Below are positions 26,898 to 34,199 of a stretch of DNA of 64,000 bases, one piece after another. The DNA is from Fibrella rubiginis. GTDB taxonomy: Bacteria; Bacteroidota; Bacteroidia; Cytophagales; Spirosomataceae. The notes under the pieces were generated by a model. It had not been told where the DNA came from. It saw nothing but the letters and a program-made list of their open reading frames with translations, and made no database searches. Location of the stretch: contig NZ_JAFMYV010000006.1 in NCBI RefSeq assembly GCF_017353185.1, positions 124,001 to 188,000 on the forward strand, given 5' to 3'. The position numbers and the translations under genes are program-made. Numbering within the stretch: position 1 is the first letter of the stretch; each line of letters starts with the position of its first letter.

Positions 26898-27896
26898 ATG
26901 AAATACAACCGTCTTCCTTATTTCTTCCTGCTGGGCGCAGCCCTGCTTGTTAACTTTTTTGCGCAACAGGCTGTGGCGCAGGAAGCGAAGCCCGGCAACA
27001 TGACCGCCGAACAGGCCACGGCCCTGAAAGCCATCAGGATTGCCAACGCCGACAAAGACACCTACTTCAAAACGGGTGGTTTCATCCTGGAACGCTACGA
27101 AGATCGCCCGCCCTACGTATTCACCTACAGCGATGGCATTACGCGGAAGGTGTATTTGTACAAAATATACAGCGCCGCCGACACCAAAGACCTGGGGCTA
27201 CTGGCCTTGTACCAAAACGGCAAAACGGGCGAGTCGAAATCGTTTGTTGTACCCGGTACACAGGCCGACCGCAAAGCATGGGACGCTTACCTCGACGACC
27301 TGAAATACGTGGGTGAAAAAGAGCCGGGCCTGATGTCGGCCATAACATTTGCGCTCAGCCGTGAAATGGCCACGCTGTTGGCTGGTGGCAGCGCCAAAAC
27401 AGAGGAAGGCGGCAAGAAAAAGGAGGAATACAACTTCTGTTTCGGCCCGCTGGCACCCGTTAGTATGGCCGACGGCAGCGTCAAGGCCATTGCCCAGGTA
27501 GCCGTAGGCGATCAGATTTTGGCTTATGATGGTTTGGGGAAAGCAGTGGTGCCTGGCCGCGTGATGGGCATCCAGAAACACGAAGGACAATTTGCGCTGG
27601 TAGGCGTCTGGACCGTACCCGTCAACGAATTATCGGCCGATGTTTTGAACCGCGTTACATCACCCACGCTGCTGGAAGCCACTCAGAATCACCCCGTTCT
27701 GACGGCTACCGGTCGCAAAGAACTGGGCGACGTGGCTGTGGGCGAGACGCTATACCGCTACGAAAATGGCCGGTTACAACCTCACCGCGTCATTGGTACG
27801 GGCACAACCGGCGGGCGGCCTGCTACCGTCTACAGCCTTACCACACAGCAGGGCAGCTATTTGATTGACGGTATGGTAGTACTAGAAAAACATTGA
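26898..27896 (+). CDS. Secreted protein with C-terminal Hint (hedgehog/intein) domain
   Basis: 332 residues from the ATG at 26898, which gives the signal peptide MKYNRLPYFFLLGAALLVNFFAQQAVAQ; a TTG 18 bases earlier is less likely. Residues ~30-180 are an unrecognised domain (ATALKAIRIANADKD, PPYVFTYSDGITRKVYLYKIY). From CFGPLAPVSMADGSVKAI the rest is a Hint module. It has a Cys at the usual block A position, VAVGDQILAYDG, and the ATQNHPVLTATGRKELGDV block with the conserved His. The C terminus SYLIDGMVVLEKH lacks the intein His-Asn end, as in bacterial and hedgehog-type Hint domains that cleave the chain before Cys. Autoprocessing is likely, but not shown. Confidence 0.8.
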   Translation: MKYNRLPYFFLLGAALLVNFFAQQAVAQEAKPGNMTAEQATALKAIRIANADKDTYFKTGGFILERYEDRPPYVFTYSDGITRKVYLYKIYSAADTKDLGLLALYQNGKTGESKSFVVPGTQADRKAWDAYLDDLKYVGEKEPGLMSAITFALSREMATLLAGGSAKTEEGGKKKEEYNFCFGPLAPVSMADGSVKAIAQVAVGDQILAYDGLGKAVVPGRVMGIQKHEGQFALVGVWTVPVNELSADVLNRVTSPTLLEATQNHPVLTATGRKELGDVAVGETLYRYENGRLQPHRVIGTGTTGGRPATVYSLTTQQGSYLIDGMVVLEKH

Positions 27897-27942
27897 CAGA
27901 CAGGTAGTTAACCTACTTTTATGGTTAATGTAGTGCCAGATA

Positions 27943-27988
27943 GCGAGGTAGCATGGGTTTTTAGGCCTTTGCTACCTTCGCTGTTTTT
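27943..27988 (+). terminator. Probable intrinsic terminator of the Hint-domain gene
   Basis: GCGAGGTAGCA (27943-27953) pairs with TGCTACCTTCGC (27970-27981) with one bulged base, followed by TGTTTTT. It lies 47 bases downstream of the Hint gene stop. Confidence 0.65.
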
Positions 27989-28289
27989 ACCCACGTCGTT
28001 ATCATCGTAGCGTGCATGGTAAAATACTCCGGGAATGAGCAGCTTGGGTTGTACCATCTAGCCTATGACCCAAGACAAACGACATGAGCTCCTGGATTTG
28101 AGGCCATTACTCGACGAAATTGAGCTAGAGATGATTGAAAAGGACCCACTACTGAAGCGGGTTTATAGCACATTAACCCGCTTCAGGAATCGGTAGCAGA
28201 TTAGCGCGTAACGTCCACCGCCTAACTTCTGAAGCCGTCTTGCCTATCTGTTCGTTTTGTCGTAAATTGGTAGATTCACAACGATACGA
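27989..28289. other. Non-coding stretch before uvrB
   Basis: The 393-base gap between the Hint gene and uvrB holds the terminator at 27943-27988 and then ~300 bases without a supported gene. The notable element is a perfect 12-bp hairpin, CTGAAGCGGGTT (28153-28164) against AACCCGCTTCAG (28176-28187), with an 11-base loop and no T run after it. A 34-codon frame at 28065-28169 ends inside this hairpin and looks spurious. The uvrB promoter must lie between the hairpin and 28290, but I see no consensus match. Confidence 0.5.
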
Positions 28290-30311
28290 ATGGACTTTAA
28301 ACTCACGTCTGATTTTCAACCCACCGGCGACCAGCCCAAAGCCATTGCCGAGATGGTGAAAGGGCTGAAAAACAATGAACCTGCACAGGTATTGCTTGGC
28401 GTCACGGGCAGCGGAAAAACATTTTCCATCGCCAACGTCATCCAGCAGGTCAACCGACCCACGCTGATTTTGAGCCACAACAAAACCCTGGCGGCACAGC
28501 TTTACGGCGAATTCAAGCAGTTTTTCCCCGAAAATGCGGTCGAATATTTCATCTCGTATTACGACTACTACCAGCCCGAGGCGTTTATTGCTACTACTAA
28601 TACCTACATCGAGAAGGACCTGGCTATCAACGCCGAAATTGAAAAACTGCGGCTGGCAGCCACCTCACAACTCATGACCGGGCGGCGCGACGTGATCGTG
28701 ATTGCCTCCGTTTCGTGCATCTACGGTATGGGCAACCCCGATGAGTTTCGGGCCAGCGTAATCCGTATCGGCGTAGGCGAACGGATGGGGCGCAACGCGT
28801 TTCTGCACAAGCTCGTCAGTATTCTCTACAGCCGTACTGAAGGCGAATTTGCCCGGGGTAATTTCCGCGTCAAAGGCGATACCGTCGATCTGTTTCTGGC
28901 CTACGCTGACTTTGCGTACCGCGTTATTTTCTTCGGCGACGAGATCGAAAGCATCCAGCGCATTGACCCCGAAACGGGCAAAAAGCTCTCTGACGAAAAG
29001 CTGGTGTCTATTTTCCCGGCCAATCTCTTTGTTACGGGCCGCGACACGCTCAACAACGCCATTCATGAAATTCAGGATGACCTGGTGGCGCAGGTGAACT
29101 TCTTCGAAAAGGAATACCGCGAACAGGAGGCCGAACGGATCAAAGAGCGCACCGAGTTCGATATGGAAATGATGCGCGAACTGGGCTATTGCTCCGGTAT
29201 TGAAAACTACTCGCGCTACTTCGACCGGCGACAACCCGGCCAACGCCCGTTCTGCCTGCTCGACTATTTCCCCGATGATTTCCTGATGGTAGTCGACGAA
29301 AGCCACGTGACTATTCCGCAGATTCGGGCTATGTGGGGTGGCGACCGGTCGCGTAAGGTGGCCTTGGTGGATTACGGCTTCCGGCTTCCCTCGGCGATGG
29401 ACAACCGCCCGCTTACGTTTCAGGAGTTTGAAGACCTCACTCCCCAGACTATCTATGTCTCCGCCACCCCATCGGAATACGAACTGCGTAAGAGTGAAGG
29501 TGTTGTGGTGGAGCAGCTTATCCGCCCCACGGGCCTGCTCGACCCCGAGATTTCGGTACGTCCCAGCCTGAATCAGATCGATGATTTGCTCGAAGAGATT
29601 GATACGCGGGTGAAGCGCAACGAGCGGGTGTTGGTCACGACGCTCACCAAACGCATGGCTGAAGAGCTGAGCAAGTACCTGGAGCGGGTAGGTATCAAAA
29701 CGCGCTATATCCACTCGGAGGTGAAAACGCTGGATCGCGTCGAAATCCTCCGCGACCTCCGCCTCGGTAACTTCGACGTGCTGGTGGGCGTGAACCTCCT
29801 CCGCGAGGGACTCGATTTACCCGAAGTAAGCCTGGTAGCTATTATGGACGCCGACAAGGAAGGCTTTCTCCGCGACATCCGGTCGTTGATTCAAACCATT
29901 GGCCGCGCGGCGCGGAATTCAAACGGCAAGGTGCTGATGTATGCCGACCGCATCACGGGGTCGATGGCCAAAGCGATTGACGAAACTAACCGCCGCCGGG
30001 CCATTCAGATCGAGTACAACGAGGCCAACGGCATTACCCCAACCACAATTTTGCGGTCGCGGGAGTCGATTATGGGGCAAACCAAAGTGGCTGACTCGAA
30101 GGTGAAGCAGTTCTATGTCGAACCTGAAGAAATCCGCATCGCCGCCGACCCGGTGGTGCAGTACATGGGCAAAACCGACCTGGAAAAGCTGGCCAAAGAC
30201 ACCCAACTGCGTATGGAACGCGCCGCCAAAGATCTCGACTTTATGGAAGCCGCCCGCCTCCGCGACGAGCTGTTTCAATTAAGAGAGAAGTTGAAGAAGG
30301 AAGTAGTGTAA
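28290..30311 (+). CDS. uvrB: Excinuclease ABC subunit B (UvrB)
   Basis: 673 residues, the normal length. UvrB is the DNA-damage-verifying helicase-like subunit of nucleotide excision repair. It is loaded by UvrA2 and then recruits UvrC. Walker A is GVTGSGKTFSIANV (about 37-50) and the damage-probing hairpin region is YYDYYQPEAF. DEAD-like motif II is DESHVTIPQ, with motifs V-VI in GVNLLREGLDLPEVSLV and QTIGRAARN. The C-terminal UVR domain (DLEKLAKDTQLRMERAAKDLDFMEAARLRD) that contacts UvrC is intact. It is monocistronic here. No LexA-type box is recognisable upstream. Confidence 0.98.
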   Translation: MDFKLTSDFQPTGDQPKAIAEMVKGLKNNEPAQVLLGVTGSGKTFSIANVIQQVNRPTLILSHNKTLAAQLYGEFKQFFPENAVEYFISYYDYYQPEAFIATTNTYIEKDLAINAEIEKLRLAATSQLMTGRRDVIVIASVSCIYGMGNPDEFRASVIRIGVGERMGRNAFLHKLVSILYSRTEGEFARGNFRVKGDTVDLFLAYADFAYRVIFFGDEIESIQRIDPETGKKLSDEKLVSIFPANLFVTGRDTLNNAIHEIQDDLVAQVNFFEKEYREQEAERIKERTEFDMEMMRELGYCSGIENYSRYFDRRQPGQRPFCLLDYFPDDFLMVVDESHVTIPQIRAMWGGDRSRKVALVDYGFRLPSAMDNRPLTFQEFEDLTPQTIYVSATPSEYELRKSEGVVVEQLIRPTGLLDPEISVRPSLNQIDDLLEEIDTRVKRNERVLVTTLTKRMAEELSKYLERVGIKTRYIHSEVKTLDRVEILRDLRLGNFDVLVGVNLLREGLDLPEVSLVAIMDADKEGFLRDIRSLIQTIGRAARNSNGKVLMYADRITGSMAKAIDETNRRRAIQIEYNEANGITPTTILRSRESIMGQTKVADSKVKQFYVEPEEIRIAADPVVQYMGKTDLEKLAKDTQLRMERAAKDLDFMEAARLRDELFQLREKLKKEVV

Positions 30312-30371
30312 GGGTGGAAGATAATCTGGACCAAATATGTATTTCAAGGATCACGAGGATTCAATACACTA

Positions 30372-30409
30372 TTTGGGTGTACGCGTACACCCAAACAGTT
30401 GTATCTTTG
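30372..30409 (+). promoter_or_regulatory. 24-bp perfect palindrome plus TATCTTTG box
   Basis: TTTGGGTGTACG-CGTACACCCAAA (30372-30395) is a perfect palindrome. Six bases later is TATCTTTG (30402-30409), matching the Bacteroidota -7 box. No protein-coding gene follows on this strand for about 2 kb. The palindrome could be an operator or -33 surrogate for a short non-coding transcript covering 30415-30480, or simply part of the convergent terminator region. I cannot decide between these. Confidence 0.45.
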
Positions 30410-30442
30410 TAGTGGATGGGGAGAGATCCCCGCCCATCGCCT

Positions 30443-30479
30443 TGAGGTGACGCAACCGGCCGGTTTAAGCGTCACCTCA
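30443..30479. terminator. Hairpin between convergent uvrB and the orphan nuclease-like gene
   Basis: TGAGGTGACGC (30443-30453) pairs perfectly with GCGTCACCTCA (30469-30479). The loop contains the small palindrome AACCGGCCGGTT. It is followed on the plus strand by TTGTATTTT, and its right arm covers the stop codon of the minus-strand gene. A weaker stem GATGGG/CCCATC (30415-30420 and 30433-30438) precedes it. Confidence 0.65.
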
Positions 30480-30965
30480 TTGTATTTTCAGGGCTATCGT
30501 ACCGTCATAAATTTCTTCACGTGTTAAGGTAACGAGCTGCTGATCCCGGATAATCCAGAGTTTACGAACATTATAAGCAAATTTCATTCGTCCAATAATG
30601 ACTGACTTCAGGTCAGCAGTTGATACTTCACTTAGAATGTGGATGACTAAGTAATCGGCTTGGTGTCGACCCTTACGAATTGCTTCTTCTATAGCTGACC
30701 GGGTTGGTGTCAGATTATGCTTGAATTCCACCTCAATCTCTTCGTCCAAGAAATAAGCATCTGGATTCTTGTGGTGAGGTGTAGTATCGATCTGTAGTAG
30801 TCGCACCTTGTAGCCTAACTTAGCCAATAATTTAGCCGTTTCGATATTACGTGCGGCTTCATGGTTATGATGCGTCGTATGCACTTCTACATAGCCACCG
30901 GTAGGGTTTACCTCCGACTCTCGTGGGTCGGGATATACAAGATGATAATTGATCAGATCAGACAT
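30477..30965 (-). CDS. Orphan PD-(D/E)XK-like protein resembling CdiA C-terminal tRNase domains
   Basis: 162 residues with no signal peptide. The stretch KNPDAYFLDEEIEVEFKHN shows an Asp, a spacer and an E-x-(E)-F-K strand, the pattern of PD-(D/E)XK nucleases. AIRKGRHQADYLVIHI behind it fits the fold. The overall look (TAKLLAKLGYKV ahead of the catalytic strands) recalls CdiA-CT tRNase/endonuclease domains found as toxin tips or in mobile elements. Here it is stand-alone, without toxin carrier or immunity gene next to it. GC content is clearly lower than both neighbours, suggesting transfer. Family assignment is tentative and activity unknown. Confidence 0.5.
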   Translation of the reverse strand: MSDLINYHLVYPDPRESEVNPTGGYVEVHTTHHNHEAARNIETAKLLAKLGYKVRLLQIDTTPHHKNPDAYFLDEEIEVEFKHNLTPTRSAIEEAIRKGRHQADYLVIHILSEVSTADLKSVIIGRMKFAYNVRKLWIIRDQQLVTLTREEIYDGTIALKIQ

Positions 30966-30977
30966 GCTTAACTCCTC

Positions 30978-31898
30978 CTACAACATCGCCGCGCCGAACA
31001 CGCCTGCGCTGTCACCGAGTTTGGGGCGGATGATGGGCGTTTCAACGACGCGGTTGTTGAAAATGTAATTTTTAAGCTGCTCCACGCCGTCAGTGTATAG
31101 TTCGTCGATGTTGCCTACGCCGCCGCCGAGGACAATTACGTCAGGGTCGATAATGTTGGTGATCACCGAAATGGCCCGGCCAAAGTACATTAGCAGCCGT
31201 TCCACCGTCAGCGTAGCAATGGGATCGATGCCTGCGCGGTGGCGTTCTACAATCTCTTTCAGGGTACGTTTCTGGCCACTTTGCTCCAGATAGAAGCGCT
31301 GTAGGGCGGGTCCGGAAATGACCTGCTCGTTGCAACCTTTTTTACCGCAGTAGCAGTCATAGCCGTTCTCTTCCAGGATGTTATGGCCCCACTCGCCGCC
31401 AATACCCTGCTTACCATTGACCACAAACGCCCGTCCGTCCTGCCCGCGTACAACCAGGCCGCCACCTACGCCAGTGCCCATGATCACGCCAAACATGGTC
31501 TGGAAATTGGGAGCCACGGCAGGTACCGCGCCTAGCGTGGCCTCGGCCAGAGCGAAACAGTTGGCATCGTTGGCCAGGTTTACGTCCACACCCAGCCGGC
31601 TCAGCAACGCCTGCTTCAAAGGCTTCCCGTTGAGGCAGATGGTGTTGCAGTTTTTCATTGTCTGCGACCGGGGGTCGAGTGTGCCGGGCGTGGCAAAGCC
31701 AATTTTGTCGGGGCTATAGCCGGTCTCGGCTTTCAACTGATCGATTAGCAACACGATCCGATCAACGATATGTTCATAGCCCAGATGTGCTTCGGTGTCG
31801 ATCCGCTGACGAATCACGACGGCATCGGGCGAGGGAGAGGATAGGATAACGCCTTCAATTTTGGTACCGCCCAGATCGATACCCCAGTACGTTTGCAT
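30978..31898 (-). CDS. ROK-family sugar kinase
   Basis: 306 residues, usual length. The N-terminal ATP-binding loop IDLGGTKIEGVIL, the sugar-binding block LANDANCFALAEATLG (catalytic Asp in NDAN), IMGTGVGGGLVVRG, and the zinc-binding ROK signature around GHNILEENGYDCYCGKKGCNEQ are all present. PDVIVLGGGVGNID is the second nucleotide-binding motif. ROK kinases phosphorylate glucose, fructose, N-acetylglucosamine or N-acetylmannosamine; the sequence does not decide which. Cytoplasmic. It starts 12 bases upstream of the nuclease-like gene and may be co-transcribed with it. Confidence 0.92.
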   Translation of the reverse strand: MQTYWGIDLGGTKIEGVILSSPSPDAVVIRQRIDTEAHLGYEHIVDRIVLLIDQLKAETGYSPDKIGFATPGTLDPRSQTMKNCNTICLNGKPLKQALLSRLGVDVNLANDANCFALAEATLGAVPAVAPNFQTMFGVIMGTGVGGGLVVRGQDGRAFVVNGKQGIGGEWGHNILEENGYDCYCGKKGCNEQVISGPALQRFYLEQSGQKRTLKEIVERHRAGIDPIATLTVERLLMYFGRAISVITNIIDPDVIVLGGGVGNIDELYTDGVEQLKNYIFNNRVVETPIIRPKLGDSAGVFGAAML

Positions 31899-32001
31899 AA
31901 AAATGGTCAGTTAATAGCCTGCGACAAACTTACTGCCTTTGTGCCCTTTGCGCCTACCTTTGCGGCTATTACGGCTAAAATCACGTAAAAAACAGCTTAT
32001 C

Positions 32002-32472
32002 ATGGCCCTGGAAGTAGGACAAAAAGCCCCCGCATTCACCCTGTTTTCGTCGGAAAACAAACCTGTGTCGCTGAGCGACTATACCCAGAAAAACGTAGTG
32101 CTGTTGTTCTTTCCGATGGCGTTTACCAGCGTATGCACCGCCGAGCTTTGCGAAATGCGCGACAACCTGCACACCTACGCCGCCCTCAACGCCGATATTC
32201 TGGCTATTTCGGTCGATTCGCCGTTTACGCTTGCCAGGTTCAAGGCAGAACAAAACCTGCCGTTTGCGCTGCTGTCTGATTTCAACAAAGAGGTATCGGA
32301 AGCCTACGGAGCACTCTACGAAAACTTTGTCATGAACATGAAAGGCGTGAGCAAACGGGCCGCCTTTGTCATCGACCAAAACGACATTATACAATACGCT
32401 GAAGTACTCGAGAATGCAGGCAAAGTGCCTGACTTTGACGCAATTAAAACGGTGCTGGAAGGAAATGTATAA
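32002..32472 (+). CDS. Peroxiredoxin (AhpC/TSA family, BCP/AhpE-like)
   Basis: 156 residues from the ATG at 32002 (MALEVGQKAPAFTLFSSENK); the upstream open frame is arginine-rich and non-homologous. FFPMAFTSVCTAELCEMRD carries the peroxidatic Cys 45 and a second Cys 50, the C-x4-C spacing of BCP-type peroxiredoxins, while the PMAFT wording is closer to AhpE. VDSPFTLARFKAEQNLPFALLSDFNKEVSEAYG and GVSKRAAFVID are normal family blocks. It reduces hydroperoxides in the cytoplasm. The leader contains CTTTG-ending words (TGCCTTTG, TGCCCTTTG, CGCCTACCTTTG; 31936-31962), the last of which includes a TACCTTTG promoter-like box. Confidence 0.93.
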   Translation: MALEVGQKAPAFTLFSSENKPVSLSDYTQKNVVLLFFPMAFTSVCTAELCEMRDNLHTYAALNADILAISVDSPFTLARFKAEQNLPFALLSDFNKEVSEAYGALYENFVMNMKGVSKRAAFVIDQNDIIQYAEVLENAGKVPDFDAIKTVLEGNV

Positions 32473-32558
32473 TGAATAATGCACGGTGGATCTGCTAGGT
32501 CAGCTTCGCATTCGGAAAGCTAAAGTGCGAAGCTGACCCGGCAGATCCATTGTACATT
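32464..32558. repeat. Inverted repeat with AATGTAT-type heptamer words
   Basis: The core arms 32487-32510 (TGGATCTGC...) and 32526-32549 pair over 24 bp with two mismatches around a 15-base loop, and GCACTTTAGC-like sequence lies in the loop. The outer left side, overlapping the peroxiredoxin stop, reads as 7-base words AATGTAT, AATGAAT, AATGCAC, answered on the right by GTACATT. The same words recur at 57216-57246. The repeat ends 14 bases before the methyltransferase ATG. Confidence 0.8.
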
Positions 32559-32571
32559 AAAAAAGAACCCA

Positions 32572-33342
32572 ATGCTCTGGTACACAGACTTTTTTCATGG
32601 CTTGCCGCAGGAGGCATGGCGGGCGGCGCAGTCGGCCGAGCAGACGCAGCATGAACTGGAACTGCTGGTGGAGACCCTGGAATTTGGGCCGGGAGACCGT
32701 GTGCTCGACGTGTTTTGCGGGTACGGCCGTCATGCCATTCCCCTCGCCCGGATGGGTACCGACGTGACCGGCGTTGACATTTCGGCAGAGTCGATTGCGG
32801 AATTGCGGCAGGAGGCAAAACAAAAAAAAGTGCCTCTGGTGGCGCTGGAAGGTGATTTCACGTCTTTTGACCCGACTGCGCTGGGCGAACCAGGCAGTTT
32901 CCGGGCGGCCTACTGTTTGGGCAACAGTTTCTGCTTTTTTCCCCGCCCGCAGATGCAGGCGTTTCTGCAACGTGTGGCCGACTACCTCGAACCGGGTGGG
33001 CGTTGGCTGGCGCATTCAAACATGGTGGCTGAGAGTTTTTTGCCCGATTTTCAGGAGTTTGCCTGGCTACCCGTAGGCGACACCCTGCGCGTGCTGGCCG
33101 AACACCAATATGATCCCCTGAACTCGATGGTAGAACAGCGGCTGACCTATTACCGACACGTTGACAAGACCGTTGAGACAGCTCAACGCACGGCCCATTA
33201 TTATATCTACACTATAGCCGAACTGCTGAGTATGATGGCGTTAGCCGGTTTGCAAACCCTTGCCTGCTATGGCACAGTAGAGGGTGACGAATATAAAGTT
33301 GGCGATGAAGGTATTTGGATTATTGCCCAGAAAGAAGGATAA
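32572..33342 (+). CDS. Class I SAM-dependent methyltransferase
   Basis: 256 residues. Motif I is DRVLDVFCGYGRHAIPLARMG, followed by the acidic end of strand 2 (DVTGVDIS) and ALEGDFTSFDP. FRAAYCLGNSFCFFPRPQMQAFLQRVADYLEPGGRWLAHSNMV is the motif III-IV region. This is a stand-alone Rossmann methyltransferase without a recognisable substrate domain; target (small molecule, lipid or protein) unknown. Cytoplasmic. An inverted repeat separates it from the peroxiredoxin gene, so separate transcription is likely unless the hairpin is read through. Confidence 0.88.
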   Translation: MLWYTDFFHGLPQEAWRAAQSAEQTQHELELLVETLEFGPGDRVLDVFCGYGRHAIPLARMGTDVTGVDISAESIAELRQEAKQKKVPLVALEGDFTSFDPTALGEPGSFRAAYCLGNSFCFFPRPQMQAFLQRVADYLEPGGRWLAHSNMVAESFLPDFQEFAWLPVGDTLRVLAEHQYDPLNSMVEQRLTYYRHVDKTVETAQRTAHYYIYTIAELLSMMALAGLQTLACYGTVEGDEYKVGDEGIWIIAQKEG

Positions 33343-33473
33343 CAAGCTCATTTATAGCTATCTAGCAATTAATCGTTCGCATTATTGACCAATGACGAAT
33401 GGATATAATTTTTTTATGAAAATGCGAAAAGTGGTACATGAAATATAAGATAACCTATTAACTTTCAGCCATA

Positions 33474-33486
33474 TTAACGCCGTTAA
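33474..33486. promoter_or_regulatory. Candidate TetR operator TTAACG-C-CGTTAA
   Basis: A perfect 13-bp palindrome with a single central base lies 21 bases upstream of the TetR-family start codon, in an AT-rich 165-base leader. TetR regulators commonly bind such palindromes in their own promoters. No direct evidence beyond symmetry and position. Confidence 0.45.
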
Positions 33487-33507
33487 CTAAAATTTGACCT
33501 AGGAATC

Positions 33508-34101
33508 ATGGAAGTAGTCGAGCGTAAGCAGCGCACCCGCGAACAAACGCGAGCGGGGATTCTCCAGACTGCCAAAGACATCGCCCGCCGAGAAGGCTGG
33601 CAGGCAGTATCGATCCGCAAGATCGCCGATGCCATCGACTACAGCGCCCCGGTAGTATACGATTACTTCGACAGCAAAGACGTCTTGCTCGACGAGATCC
33701 GCAACGACGGATTCCGTTACCTGCGCACGGAGTACGAACGTCTGGTAAAACTGTATCGCGACCCCGAGAAACTGCTATACGAAATCTCACTGATCCAGTG
33801 GCAGTTTGCCGTGCAGCAACCCGAAATGTATCAGGTGATGTATAACCTGAACGGGGCTAACTGCGTGGCTCCTATCGAAGAGTCGATCGAGATCAAGTCG
33901 GTAACTGACATCATTTGCCGGATTATTTTTACCTTCATCCCCAAGGCAGCCGAGAGCATCCGTCGGTTGTACTTTGAATGGTGGGCCACCTCCCACGGGC
34001 TCATTACGTTGAGCGCGTTGCTGCGTCACCAACAGTCATTGGAGTCTTCAGAGCAGATTTACCGCGAAACCATGCGTCGCTTCGTGCGGGGGCTTAAGTA
34101 A
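33508..34101 (+). CDS. TetR-family transcriptional regulator with WHG-type C-terminal domain
   Basis: 197 residues. The N-terminal helix-turn-helix spans about residues 10-57: QTRAGILQTAKDIARREGWQ, then AVSIRKIADAIDYSAPVVYDYFDSKDVLLDEI, the canonical TetR_N pattern. The ligand-binding half contains FEWWATSHGLITL, the WHG signature. It has no obvious target genes beside it: the methyltransferase upstream is on the same strand and the histidine kinase downstream is convergent. Autoregulation through the palindrome at 33474-33486 is plausible. Confidence 0.92.
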   Translation: MEVVERKQRTREQTRAGILQTAKDIARREGWQAVSIRKIADAIDYSAPVVYDYFDSKDVLLDEIRNDGFRYLRTEYERLVKLYRDPEKLLYEISLIQWQFAVQQPEMYQVMYNLNGANCVAPIEESIEIKSVTDIICRIIFTFIPKAAESIRRLYFEWWATSHGLITLSALLRHQQSLESSEQIYRETMRRFVRGLK

Positions 34102-34105
34102 AGAT

Positions 34106-34196
34106 GTTTGACGTTTACTGTTTAAGGTTCAACGTTGCTTCGCGCAACACATCAAAACGCGAAGCAACGTTGAACCTTAAACAGTAAACGTCAAAC
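34106..34196. repeat. Perfect 39-bp inverted repeat with GTTTNAN heptamers, filling a convergent gap
   Basis: The arms 34106-34144 and 34158-34196 are perfect reverse complements around a 13-base loop. The left arm divides cleanly into 7-base words GTTTGAC, GTTTACT, GTTTAAG, GTTCAAC, GTTGCTT. It starts 5 bases after the TetR stop and ends 3 bases before the convergent kinase stop, so it should terminate both genes. Confidence 0.95.
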
Positions 34197-34199
34197 CCT

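Noticed and set aside
28065..28169. 34-codon open frame MTQDKRHELLDLRPLLDE... before uvrB
   Set aside because: It is short, ends inside a perfect hairpin and has no recognisable homologue.
28665..29714. 349-codon minus-strand open frame inside uvrB
   Set aside because: It lies wholly within an intact, well-conserved uvrB and has no recognisable features.
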